In this document: piece after piece, positions 48,073 to 59,768 of the stretch | How the letters are laid out: each line of letters opens with the position of its first letter | Numbering within the stretch: the first letter of the stretch is position 1 | DNA from: Pampus argenteus | Lineage: Eukaryota; Chordata; Actinopteri; Scombriformes; Stromateidae | NCBI GenBank assembly: GCA_036937835.1 | Contig: CM072866.1 | Location: 17,502,001-17,566,000, forward strand | Reading direction: 5' to 3' | DNA: 64,000 bases | Position numbers and translations under genes: made by a program | Notes under the pieces: generated by a model | Databases searched by the model: none | Told to the model about the DNA's origin: nothing | Seen by the model: the letters and a program-made list of their open reading frames with translations, nothing else

Positions 48073-50995
48073 AATACACTCATGAAGAAGAAAATTGAGG
48101 GTGCTTTATTTATAACAAAGACCACAAGCACCACTGGCCTCATCTAAAACACTCCTTCCTAGCCATAAGGTTAGCAACACTGTTGCATAGGTAAAAAGAT
48201 CCTGTGATCAGATGAGACATAAGCCACCGATCACATCAGGTCTTTCACCTCTTTAACAATCAAGCTTTACTAGTTCACCCTACTAAGGATGTATTTATTT
48301 TTGTTCAGAAACTTTTGCAAGATACACACTGTCAAAATCGCTGGTGCTTTCAGTCTGATACATGAGGACCTATTTTTACTGGAAACAAAGTTTCATTTTT
48401 GGTGGCTTTATCTTTTCTTACAAAATTTTGGAGACGTAATCTTGGCATAAAACACTGACTTTGTTAATGACAACATTCACGGTGCTAAAGTGTGTGCTTA
48501 TTACCATCTTTTTTTAATTCAAATGCCTTCACACTATGACCATGACACTCTCTATGAGTGACACTCAATAACTTATGTCAACGGGACACTGAAATTATTT
48601 CCCACTGTCAAATCATCATATTTATAATGGTTTTAGGCATGTCAGTGTTTCTTGAGCACTTTTTGATCATGTTAAATGTTTTGGTAAAATCTTTGAATCA
48701 TAAATCATTTGGTTATACTGTATTGCTACAATGAAATTTCTGAGCACCCCTAAAATGAAATTGATGTATAACAAAGGGTTGATTGAGCAATCATGACACT
48801 GTTTCAGGTTCATGCAAAAAGATTTTTTCTTTTTTTTTACAAATCGTGTTGGTGCTTCTTTCACTTTCCTGTCATTTATATTGTAAATTGAGCCATTCTA
48901 ATGGTGCATTTTTAACATTTTGAGGAGAAAAAAAATCATGTTTGTGTTATTTTAGTTTTTTTTTCCAGGTTTGCTTTGTTTGCAACTGTTTTTAATGTTC
49001 CTTACCACAGGTTCATTGAACAAACCTGGATTGTGAATATTTCATGTAGTTTTATGTCTGTGGTGCTTAGTATATGTGCTTTTTATACACTGAGGAACAT
49101 GAAACAGGGTAAGCTCAGTGTCAGTTTCAGAGGGCAGCTGGCTTGCTGTGGGTTCTTTAATTATTGTAATCTAACTGTAAGATAAACAGGTAAGATTTGT
49201 ACAGTAAATTAATTTCCCTTTTTGGAATTACTGTTATAGATTTTGTGTTGTAAAGAATGCTAACAGCCTATTTCATGCTATGTCTTTGGGTTTCAACTGA
49301 TTTTATTTCATAGGGTGCTATTCAACCTGCTAGAACCATACAATGTGAGACTCTTTGGACAGTGAGAAGGCTATTGAATAATGTACAGTACCAACCTGTC
49401 ATATACCTCAAACCCAGTTTGGCAATAGGTTTATAACATATTTTTCTTTCTTCCTTTGTATATTACCTTCAAAATGTTAACAGTTTAACTGCAGGCCACC
49501 AAAAGGCAGAAAAGTTCATTTCTTACTTTCTTATCAATCTGCTAGAAAGTATTACTTGAACTTGAATCTTTGATGTTACTGTCAAATCAGGGACATTTTC
49601 AACTAATTCTGTGTACATCTTCATCACTTGAATTCATCTTGTCTTTCCTCATTTAGGGATTTGCCCTTGAATCCTGAATCCCAATACATCTCGTCTATTA
49701 TACTTCACAGACAAAATATTTTGTGAGGAAAAAAAAAAAAGATACTTTCCTACAATTTTTACTTATATTTTAGGTAGTAGGACAGTGGTATTCTTTTAAA
49801 AGAATCTGAACATAAAGTATATGCACTGAGTTGACTAAAGGGAAAGTATGATATTGACTAAATAAAGAGCAATGTATTTGCTTTTGCTATGAGGCAAGAC
49901 CAGGGCAGTGATTAACGTAGTTGCACATCTTTGTGCCTGTGTATAGTTAAATTTATTTATAACCACTAAGCAATTGTATAATGATTTTTCTCCCGTCTAT
50001 TTGTTTTAACGTGGTATATAATGGAACGGTATAGTAACATCTCACCCCACTCTTTAACATATTCATTTTCTGAAAGCACTTCATTTCTTTTTCAGAAAAA
50101 AAAAATGTAATAAAGAAATTACAAAACATTTTATTTAAACAGATTGTAAATGTGTTAAAAAAATAAAATAAATTATGTCACATTGTACATACCAAGAATT
50201 TGTATTGCAGGAATACAACTCAACCTTTAATGTTGATGTAGGTTCTTCTAGTTCTGTCCAAAATGACCCACGACTTCATTTTCATCAGCAATCCTTATTG
50301 TATCTTAAAATATCCTTTTTGGCTCTTTCAGGTTAATAGAATGATCACGATTAGACTATCCAGGAAGTCTTTGTAAATATTACACTCACTGTCACAGCAA
50401 TGTTTACAGTTCCAGTATCCTGTTAGCCCAAGCATTAGAAGTTATAGTTTTTTTTTTTTTTTTTTTTAAACTGTTCCAATTTTGTAAAATAAATCTACAG
50501 AAATGAAATGTTGAATTTCGTTGTACAGGACCCAGCTACAGTAGCAGGTTGCGATTGAGAACACCGAGGTGTCTAAGATATAGCGGGTTAAAAAAGCATA
50601 GCCATACTTGAAGATGCTTCAGAGTGTTTCTAAATGAGTCAACATTACTTGAATGACTTTCTGGGCATAACTACAGTGCACTGTCTGTGCTCAGCTCAAA
50701 TGTTAAGCTAGCAGTTGATACACACATGATCTTTTTACAGTTAGACACTAAAGGTATAAAAAAAAAAGAAAAAAAAAGTGCAACGTTTAGCCTGTCATTT
50801 TATTTTTTAAGGCTTCCCTTGTTTTCCTGAAGTTTGGTATGCTACAAAAAATGAAATTAAAGATGGGTATTAATACTGTAAGTATTGTAATGTACTGAAT
50901 GCAGTTCATTTGAAAGCTGTTTATTATATCATTCCTGATATTGCTGAGATGTGGGTGTCTTTTTTTTTTTTAAATAAAATTTATATTTATTTAAA
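48073..50995 (+). other. TET2: TET2 3'UTR (end uncertain)
   Basis: AT-rich sequence after the stop with no coding signal. Candidate AATAAA signals lie at 50109-50114 and 50973-50978, giving 3'UTRs of about 2.0 or 2.9 kb. Seed-type microRNA matches include TGGTGCT (miR-29) at 48342-48348 and 48850-48856, GGCAGCT (miR-22) at 49133-49139, and TACTTGAA (miR-26) at 49553-49560 and 50646-50653. Confidence 0.6.
50973..50991. terminator. Facing poly(A) signals for TET2 and PPA2
   Basis: AATAAA on the plus strand (50973-50978) and TTTATT (AATAAA on the minus strand, 50986-50991) are only 7 bp apart. They could serve the two convergent genes. A second minus-strand signal is TTTATT at 51132-51137. Confidence 0.4.
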
Positions 50996-51528
50996 GCAAT
51001 TTGATCTTACGCCAAGTTAATATAATTAACCTACTATTTAAATTCTCTGTATTACTGTCCACTAAAGTTTTTCAAATGTGTAATTATGGATCAAACTGGA
51101 AGAAGATCATGTTACACTCGCATTTTAAATTTTTATTTATCCAAACAAGAAGAAAATTGTTGTTACATAGAAATTGTGCCATCTTTGTGGTTGCAATCAC
51201 AAACTGAAAGCAATATAAAAGTAAATAGGGCATTGCCTTTAAATAGGGCATATTAGCAACACATGTCACCTCTGGTTCTATACTCAACATAATAAAAACA
51301 CAAATGACGTTATCTTCACTGGCTCAGATTGTAAATGTACTGAGCATTTAATTTTTTTAAACACATTATTTTATGGTAAATGTAGATGGCACTTTATACA
51401 GCTGAGAATTAGCTCTTACCAAAAATATATCCAGTTGCATACAAACGATGAATTAGTATTGGACCTGCTTCGTACCATGTCAAGACATTTTGCTGGTTTC
51501 CATATTGTCTTTAGGGCTTCACAATCAG

Positions 51529-54500
51529 TCAGACAAAGTGCCACTTGCCCACTGTACAAGAAAATATTTAGAAATACATAAATATATGTGATATGTGTTT
51601 AAGCATATAACAGTCACATAACAGTCATTGGTTACTTACCCTCTGGAGACATCGGATGTGCACTACCAAAGGCAGGGGACTGAGGAGTCAAATGTTGTAC
51701 ATTACAATTAACAAACCTTATTCCAGTACAGTTTTCAATTATTTATTATTGTGTTTGCCCTAATCATTTGTGAAATAACAGCATATGAAATGTCTCACCG
51801 ATTGCACCACATCTAGGGCCTCATCAGTACTGCATTTGAAAGGACTGTCACAGCAAGAGACATTTTTGCTGAATAAAAAACAAAAGAATCATCCACAGAA
51901 AAGTCAGTAGAATACATTACACATTGGCCAATCATATATGTACATCACACACATACACACTGCAGGGGTTTAACCTCACCCCAACTTACCATTCGATCCC
52001 TCCACTATTCTTCTGCTGCTGCACTAGTGCCCTCCAGTGCTCATGGGTGGACTTAATGATCTCAACCGCAAAGTCCTATAAAAAGGACAAAGAACATTTT
52101 TTTTTAAAAAGGAGCAATTCATTTGAGCTCATTCAGCCACTAAAACTGCATTGGAAGGAAACACCTAGCATACCATCATGTCTTATCTGTGTATGTAGTA
52201 TTACAAAGGTCGTACTTTGTCTTTGAATTGTCCATTGAATCCAAATTGGTTCTCAGGCTTTCCATCGGGCACCTTATATTTCCTGAACCAGTCGACAGTG
52301 GCCTCTAAATGACCCGGCCGGCTCTTGCGGACATCCTCTATGCCTAAAATAAACACAAACAACAAAATAAGTTTGTTGTAGCAGACCAATTTGCACCTTG
52401 TTTGTCTTTGGGTATGGATTAGATCTGAATCTGTATTCACTTCATTTCATTTACACTTGGTATTAGGTGCCAAAAAAAATAAGAGTATCTAATATGTGCA
52501 TACTTCAGAAATATGTTAAGTGTTTAGCTATTGTAGATAAACAGGTAATACATTTAAAATTGGCTGAAAAACTAACTGCTTATACTTGGTTTCTCCACCA
52601 TGAATACTTACAAACATGTTGTTAAAGGAACACTGGAGTTTCTGACCTCTTGCTACTGTACAGTAATGTTTTGATAAGTAGGTTTTTTGCACCACAAGCA
52701 AACCACAAGTGGAAAGGATACACATTTCTACCTGGTATTAAAAGTAACTGTAAAAAAACATTAATGCATCGATAAAATAATATAAGCAGAAGGTTGCAAC
52801 TGATGTTAAAGTATGTCTCAAACACTTTAAAAGGCCATTTGTGTGCATTCAACGTGTTTGTTAGGCCTAAGATATACACAATGTGTTTTGGAGAGAAATA
52901 TTGACTGTAAGCAATTGACTGTGTTTACATGAAAACTCCACAGGGTCCTTTGCTTAGAAATTATATATTATAAATACGCCAAGCAAGTTTGAAAGAGCAG
53001 CCGACCTCCTTTTAGGATTCCATTATTGCATCTGAAATCAGTTTTCTCCAGATTCATGTACTAAAAAATGAACAGGGCAGTGCAGCTACACTTTCACTAC
53101 ATACACACTATGTGGCCAAATACATTTGGGTAGTACAGTATATAGATCAATGTCTAAATTATTATTTGTATTATCTGTTGAAAACACCCACTATTTAGGT
53201 TTTTGGCATCTGGGTCGTCAGCATTGATAGCAATGACCTTCCAGTCCATTTCTCCCTCGTCAATCATAGCCAAGATGCCGAGCACTTTTACTTCAATCAC
53301 CTGACCTGGAAAGCACACCTGCGAAACAGGCCGACAAATAACAAATAAAAAGTATATATATATACACACCAGCCACACAATACTGAAAGCTATATTTTAA
53401 AAGTGCATGTAAATTGTGCGAAACATCATTATATAACAGTATAATTAATTATATACACCTCGAAGCAGTCTTACCTGGGTGCCAATGTCACAAACGTCAA
53501 TGGGATCATTGTCACCACAACACTTTGTTTCTTCATCGGTGTGGTTCGGGTCCTCCCATGTCTTTTCCAGGGAACAGTTAAAAAAAAATCAAAACATATA
53601 AACAAACCAACTGAGAAAATAAAGTACTCATAGCTTAAAGACACTGGACTAAATTATTATGAAGATGAATTATGAAATTCAATGGGCACCAAGATAATCA
53701 TAGTGTTTAAATTATTCGTATTTGACATCTGCTGACTAGAATCAAATCATAAAGTGAAAGTCTTACTGGCTTAAGTTCACTTCATGTGTGCATTGTATGC
53801 GTTTTCTTACCTGTGGGATTGCCCCATAATTCCAAATGTAACCTTTATGGGGAAATATGTTGGCAACGTATCGCAGCTTGCCTTTCTTTATATCCTGTTT
53901 AATCGGGTTTAGTGGTTCCTTCGTTGCAATCTGAAAATTGAAGGACTCATGAAGGTGTGTGTATTTGTGTGAGTGTGTGCGCATTTGACAGTGTTATAAC
54001 ATATTAATTGTTTTAAATTAAACGCTTTGAATTAGCTAATGAGGAAAAAGATACATAGTTTAAATGTCTATAGTGTCCCAAAACACAAACCTTCAGCTTC
54101 AGGCTACTTCTATGAGAATTAGACATTCAGTTAAGATTCTTTTTTGTAAAACCTTACATTTGTTGATTAAAGAAATGTAACAAGATGAATTATTTAATGT
54201 GAGATACTGTATTAATCACCTACTTACCTCCATTTTAGCATTTGACCATCGAGGTACCTCTACAACCATGTTGAAGAGCACCTGAACGTACAGAAGAAAA
54301 CTTTATACAGTATATGTTGACGTAAATGTTTTCAAATATGTATATTATTTAATATTAAATAAGTATTTGAGTTTGACAGTACCTCACTCTCATTCTTCTT
54401 GAGTCTTTTAGCAGGCAAATCCTTGTCCTGTTAAAAGAAAATGTCACCAAACGGTTGGTTTGTGTATTGTTTATTTAATAGCGAAAATAAGTCGTTAACC

Positions 54501-55411
54501 TTCTTCAGTGTTCTTTCAAACAGAAACTAAAGCCTCTGCTATCACAGCGTTACCTGTTCTGTCTCCGCTATAAGTGGGATGTCGTGGAACGGTGAAATGT
54601 ATTTCCCTTCAGAGGTTTCTGAGAAGAAGAAAAATAAAAAGTTAAGAAAACATCTACACATTTGTGACAGAATGAAATGCTGCTTCAATTCATTCAACAG
54701 AGATGTCACAAATCTAGAAATATTTAAGTCAGAGATCTGAGATTTAATTCTGTTTTCAGTTTAATGTCTAGACATCTGGACAATTGATTTTTCACTTCCA
54801 AATATATAAACCAAACAATAATAATAATAATAATTTATTAGTTGCTGACCTATAATAATGAATGAAATGTCTCCATTAGTTAATTATGATGATACAAAAT
54901 AAAGTTTCTCTCACTCTTCTGTAGCCAATGACCACGTGACCGCCCAACCGGAAGTAAAACCACATGAGAAGGATTTTCATTGAAACGTCTTTCTTTCTGC
55001 TTCTGAATGATTTCAACATAATGAAAACAAGCAGACTACCACTGGCGTGTTTTGACTCTAAAGCTGCCAAATGCAAAGTAAAAAAAAAAAACTCCCAACA
55101 TGCAAAGGTCAAATGTTTACCTTGAACTGATCGACCTGTGGGTACCTGAAGGCGCTAACTCGTTTTTACCATGAAATACCGGGGACATATATGGTTGCGG
55201 TTTGTAACTTACTAAAATAAATCCGGTAGTCAGGAGAATTGGGGTGTCCTCTCTCCTCAATTTCATAGTGCATCGTTTTTCTCAAATTATACAGATGACG
55301 TGCAGCTGCTAGCTGTGTGACGACTTTGTTACGAGAGGCTGAAAATGAGCCGAAAGCTGTAACCAGGCAGCGGAGTGAAGAGCGCAGCAGCAGCGGCCTC
55401 ATCATACACAT
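51529..55411 (-). CDS. PPA2: PPA2, mitochondrial inorganic pyrophosphatase (twelve coding exons)
   Basis: PPA2 hydrolyses pyrophosphate to phosphate in mitochondria (Mg-dependent family I soluble PPase). In transcript order the exons are 55411-55213, 54618-54554, 54427-54383, 54281-54228, 53930-53811, 53561-53475, 53318-53192, 52343-52216, 52075-51990, 51868-51799, 51679-51640 and 51551-51529. They join in frame to 347 residues (human 334). The signature D-N-D-P-I-D-V is intact. Other conserved pieces are [69 protein letters not shown] and [16 protein letters not shown]. The N-terminus ([15 protein letters not shown]...) is basic and hydrophobic, as a mitochondrial presequence should be, which separates it from cytosolic PPA1. 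The frame is open upstream to 55450, but that codon is GTG; 55411 is the first ATG, with G at -3. Confidence 0.95.
53475..53561 (-). CDS. PPA2: PPA2 active-site exon
   Basis: This 29-codon exon ([11 protein letters not shown]...[16 protein letters not shown]) carries the family I pyrophosphatase signature D-[SGDN]-D-[PE]-[LIVMF]-D, whose three aspartates bind catalytic metal. The acceptor is CCTGGAAAAG and the donor CAG|GTAAGA. The corresponding human exon differs mainly in the NHTDEETK spacer. Confidence 0.95.
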
Positions 55412-55520
55412 TTCTTCTTCTCTCCTTATTTCCTGCTTCCCGTCCTCCACCTCCGCCTATGAATGTATCCCTCCGCCACATCCACAACGTCGAAGCCTAC
55501 CACGGTGAGTCCGGAGCTTC
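55412..55520. promoter_or_regulatory. PPA2 5' region, possible divergent promoter
   Basis: GC-rich sequence upstream of the PPA2 ATG with CTCCACCTCCGCC and ETS-like CCGGAGCTTCCG. On the plus strand ATG (55459) opens fifteen codons that stop at a CACG|GTGAGT donor. A short divergent transcript is therefore possible. No TATA box or PPA2 transcription start could be fixed. Confidence 0.4.
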
Positions 55521-55779
55521 CGCTAGCTTGTGCTATTCAAAATAAAAGCCTCGTTCACGGTTAAAGACTGCTGTTTCCTCCTAGGCAGACGTCCATATAA
55601 GGAAAATGCAAGACTCGGTGATGAATAAATGTGGATTTAAGAGTAAAAAGGGAATTGCATGATGGTATACCAACCTTTATATATGTACAATGGGTAGTAT
55701 AAACAGCCTGTATACAGTGAATTAATTAAATGTGCAATAAAATCACTTAAAACAGAAAAACTATGTATCATTTGTAGCC

Positions 55780-56000
55780 ACAGTGTGTATTATACAGTTA
55801 CAAGGATATTGCATAGTGCCACAGTGTCTTAACTGTTCATAAGTGTGATGGTGAGGGGGAAGAAACTGTTCTCATGTCTGGTGGAGAAGTTGGAACAGAT
55901 TATGTCCAGGGGGCAAATGGTCCTGGATGGTGGGCAGGTCAACACCAATAATCATGTCTGCAGACCTGACTGTTGATAGGATGTTGCTGCTAGATGTGTC
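55780..56000. repeat. Probable teleost transposon fragment
   Basis: GGGGGAAGAAACTGTTCTCATGT, GTCTGGTGG and the following words resemble a repeat very common in fish genomes as I remember it. No intact open frame. The family is not assigned. Confidence 0.4.
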
Positions 56001-56400
56001 ATAAAAAGAAAACTGTTCATACTGTAGGAGCATAAAGATGCTCAGAAATTTCAGTGTATGGAAGGCTGTCTATATTATGTGCAACATTGACATTTTGGCC
56101 TCAGTATAGCTCTGTTAGAAAGCTGTCTGAGTGAACTGAATACATGCATCCTCACAGGAGGATGACTCGGCACACCACAATCAGCCCATTACATTCTAGT
56201 ATGTCTTGTGGGAGTTGTAGCTTGATACTCGGTCAAAAAAGCTAAAAAAAAAAAAAAAGTCACTAACACTTTTATTTTGATATTAGATTGATTGTAACCG
56301 GAAGTGTTTTCTTAATACTATGTTGATTTGACAAGATCTCCAAAGCATGCTTCTGTTCCATATGTATTGTATTTACCGCCACCTAGCCAAACTGCATTTT

Positions 56401-56403
<3 letters not shown>

Positions 56404-56448
<45 letters not shown>
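56404..56448. repeat. (CA)n microsatellite
   Basis: About 22 CA units. A short (TA)n follows at 56487-56503. Confidence 0.95.
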
Positions 56449-56449
<1 letters not shown>

Positions 56450-56499
56450 CATATCCTTGAGTGAACATTAATCCCATTAATCCATATATGTATATATAT

Positions 56500-58250
56500 A
56501 TATACATCCAAAGGAGACCTGTGTGTGTAATGACCTGTGTGGCCTTCATACTGAGTACCATCATGAATGTGGCTTGCTGTACTGTCACCATGTTTTTGTT
56601 TTTACAACCAGAAGTAAATGGATTTGATGGTCGTAATCTTCACAATACTTCATGAGATCAAAGTCCACATGTATCTATTGTGCCATAAACAAACACCCTC
56701 TTAAGCCGCCTTGATCTATCTCTCTTACTGTTGTATAATTTGGTCCCTGTTCAAACAAATGACACACATCAGAAGCATAAATAAAAAAAGTGGATTTATT
56801 ACAATCATAAAGTACATACTTGCCTTTGATACTGTTGCAAAAGGGCTGTGATTCAGCTGAGAACAAATTCTCATTAGTTCAGTGTCTTCTAGTAAACAGC
56901 GTACTTGTGCAGTTCGACCACTTTTGACCAGTCCAGTACTATAGTTTGTTGTTAACAAGAAAAAAAATTCATGCTGCAAACCTGTAAGTTGGACAATACT
57001 GGTCAAGGTCAAAGTACTATTTGATCTCTTAGTTTCTGTCAATCCAATGAACCATAACTCTTCCATTTAATTACTTGTATATATTCACAAATGTATTATG
57101 TGGAATCTGTTATGAATTTTGGCCTCTGCTAATTTATTTTGTGGCCAGTATGTCACGTCATGTAAATATATTATAATGTAAAACATTCTCGTCTTACGTG
57201 TGAATTCATTTGAATGACTACTCTTCTCTCTATAAGCAGTCAAGCACAGCCACACCCGGAACGACATGAGCTCCCCTCAGGGTAAAAAAATATCACCACG
57301 CTGACAGTGCACAGAAAATAATGTTTATTCACTTGCGTGTTTGTATAGGGTATGTGATTGTTCTGTATAGTTTACCTTACCGAGCCCACTTAGTTACGTA
57401 ATACTGCTAACGCTGACGTCTGTTATCCTCCATATAATTTTACTGTGCTGAAAATGAATTAGCTTGTAATTATTTACTTACTGAGGTGGTTTTACATGCA
57501 CAGACACATGATGATAATAATGCCGCAGTGTGGAATATATACATGCGCTATGTCCTAATGACAAGTTCACCTGTAATAGTGAGCAATGTGCGTGCATCTA
57601 GTGAAATGGAAGTAAAACATGTGTGCTGTGAACACACTGCTGAAAACACAATAGGAACTCCAATTAACCTGCGCTTCAATGGGGAGGAAGTGCATCCATT
57701 CATTGTTCTGGAAAGGAAGGCAGTATCTGGTTGCTATGACCAGAAATCATTGTTGCTATTCAGTGTTGATGAATTACTTGTCTAACCAGATTTGCCATTT
57801 TTTTATGAATGCCATTTGTAGGTTTTTACTAGAAAGAATATCTTTATGCACAAGAAAACACTTGAAAAAAATTGATTTATATAAAAAAATTTTCCCCCCA
57901 AAATTAGATTTTTGTCATTTTATGAACACAACCCATGGCATCACTGAAAACCAATAACATAACAGCTCAGTCCATAACTTAACACGTTTAAGTGCTTGAA
58001 AATTAGTTTTGCTGACATGGATATTGTGATCTGAAACATTTAAATGATCAATTCAAGTGCAGTAGCGAATAAATATTGTGGATGTCATTTATTCATTAGA
58101 TTCACCTCCAAATCCTACTAAATATATTTATTGAATCTAACGTGATAGCTCAGACACTTACAACTTGACTTGTGTTTTGTTTTAGTGAGAAGACTTTCTG
58201 AAAAAAAAAAAAAAAGATGCATCGCATCACTTTCTATCCCTGATGGATAT
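56500..58250. other. Intergenic between PPA2 and ARHGEF38, no gene recognised
   Basis: AT-rich sequence. Two open frames near 57486-57957 (92-99 codons) have no recognisable domain or splice context. An A-run ends at 58215. Confidence 0.5.
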
Positions 58251-58258
58251 AATAGCCT

Positions 58259-58494
58259 AAGGGGAAGAAGCATAGCACAGCAGTGGAGAGGTGTGGCCAC
58301 ATAGCTTTCGTGTCAGGTAGACATGAGGAGGAGCTACATTACCTGTGCAGAGCAGGCATTGCACAGGGAACAGTGCACCTGTTACACTGCCCAGGCTCTG
58401 TGTGTCTGTCTCTCTCCCTCTTCCCTGTTCCTCTTCCCCTTCTTTTCTCCTTGACCGATCAGAAAACAGAGAAAGGGAGCTGACAGGCTTCACC
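58259..58494 (+). other. ARHGEF38 5' leader/promoter-proximal region
   Basis: Sequence before the start codon is C/T-rich (58400-58455) and has an upstream ATG at 58323 that is out of frame with the main ATG. The transcription start is not identifiable. Confidence 0.35.
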
Positions 58495-59585
58495 ATGGAT
58501 CCCAAGGAGGCCAGTGGGGGTGAGAAAGAGAAGGAAAAAGAAAAGGAGAAAGTGATAAAGAGGAGGAACAGGCCTGTGTTCCTGCGCTACTTGGAGAGGA
58601 GGAAGACGGACACTATTGTGGCTGATGATATGGCCAAAGATGACATCAACCTGGGGACCCTGGTGAGGAGGAGTCAGTCTGACAAGACGGAGTACAGCGC
58701 TAAACTTAAAGGTACATCAGCTAATGACCTCCCAAGGGGTCAAAACTATGGCAACAATCTATACACACGTGAGCCAACACTGAAAAGTCTCTTTACATCT
58801 TAAAGTTGTTTGTAACACACTGGCTAGAAAACTTTTAGACTAATATGTCCACTACATAAGAACCATAAGTACAGATTCTAAGGCCCGAGGGCAAAAACTT
58901 AACACAAACACGTGTGGGCACACCGGGTATGCACTGCTGTATAACTGTGGATACCCGGCACCTGTTGTGTTACTATGTGTTGAGCAGGAGATATTCCCAC
59001 AGGGATGAAGCCACATATGCAAAATGCACTCCAAACTCAGGCACAGAGGAGTGGCTTTAAAAGTGTTCCAGACCAGCTGGTAAACAAGAACTAGACACCA
59101 GTGACGCATTAAAAAAAAGGACACATTTTAATAATTAAAATAAAATAAAAAAGATATAGAAGACATTCCAGGCACATCATCATACATTTGTGGTTTACAA
59201 TGATTATAACATTTTAAAGTTTTAAAGTAGTTGTAATGTTTGACCTGAGAAGCAAGAATTATTTTGGTTGTGATACAAAACAAATTGTAAATTCAGCTGT
59301 GTGTCGCCTTATCACAATCTGCTGACACACACTTTTCACAGACACACACACACACACATGTCCTTGTTTCAGAAAAACTGGCTTCACCAGTCCCAGTCAC
59401 TGACTGACTGGGAATGCTGTACTTCAGGCAAAATGACTGACTGAGTAGGTTGTCACTACTACAGATCAAGCCAAAGCATGTAGACTTTCTGGTGCCACTT
59501 GTTCCTCGTTTCCTTTTCTATGAACAATGCAACTCCAATGCCAAAAAATCTACACTAGCACTAGAAGTATAGACCCACCGCTCAC

Positions 59586-59617
<32 letters not shown>

Positions 59618-59719
59618 CCTTGTACTCCTATCTTTGTTAGGACCCTCGTTGACGTAATGCATTCCCTAGCAGCTTACCCTAAACTGAACCTAAAGCCAAT
59701 TCTAACATTCACCCGCCAA

Positions 59720-59768
<49 letters not shown>

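Noticed and set aside
55412..55450. Longer PPA2 N-terminus beginning at 55450
   Set aside because: The codon there is GTG, not ATG; the first ATG is 55411.
57486..57957. Two open frames of 92-99 codons between PPA2 and ARHGEF38
   Set aside because: No domain, no homology I know, AT-rich, no splice pairing.
58345..58494. 50-residue N-terminal extension of ARHGEF38
   Set aside because: The frame is open but starts at GTG, and homology to human begins at the ATG at 58495 in strong context.
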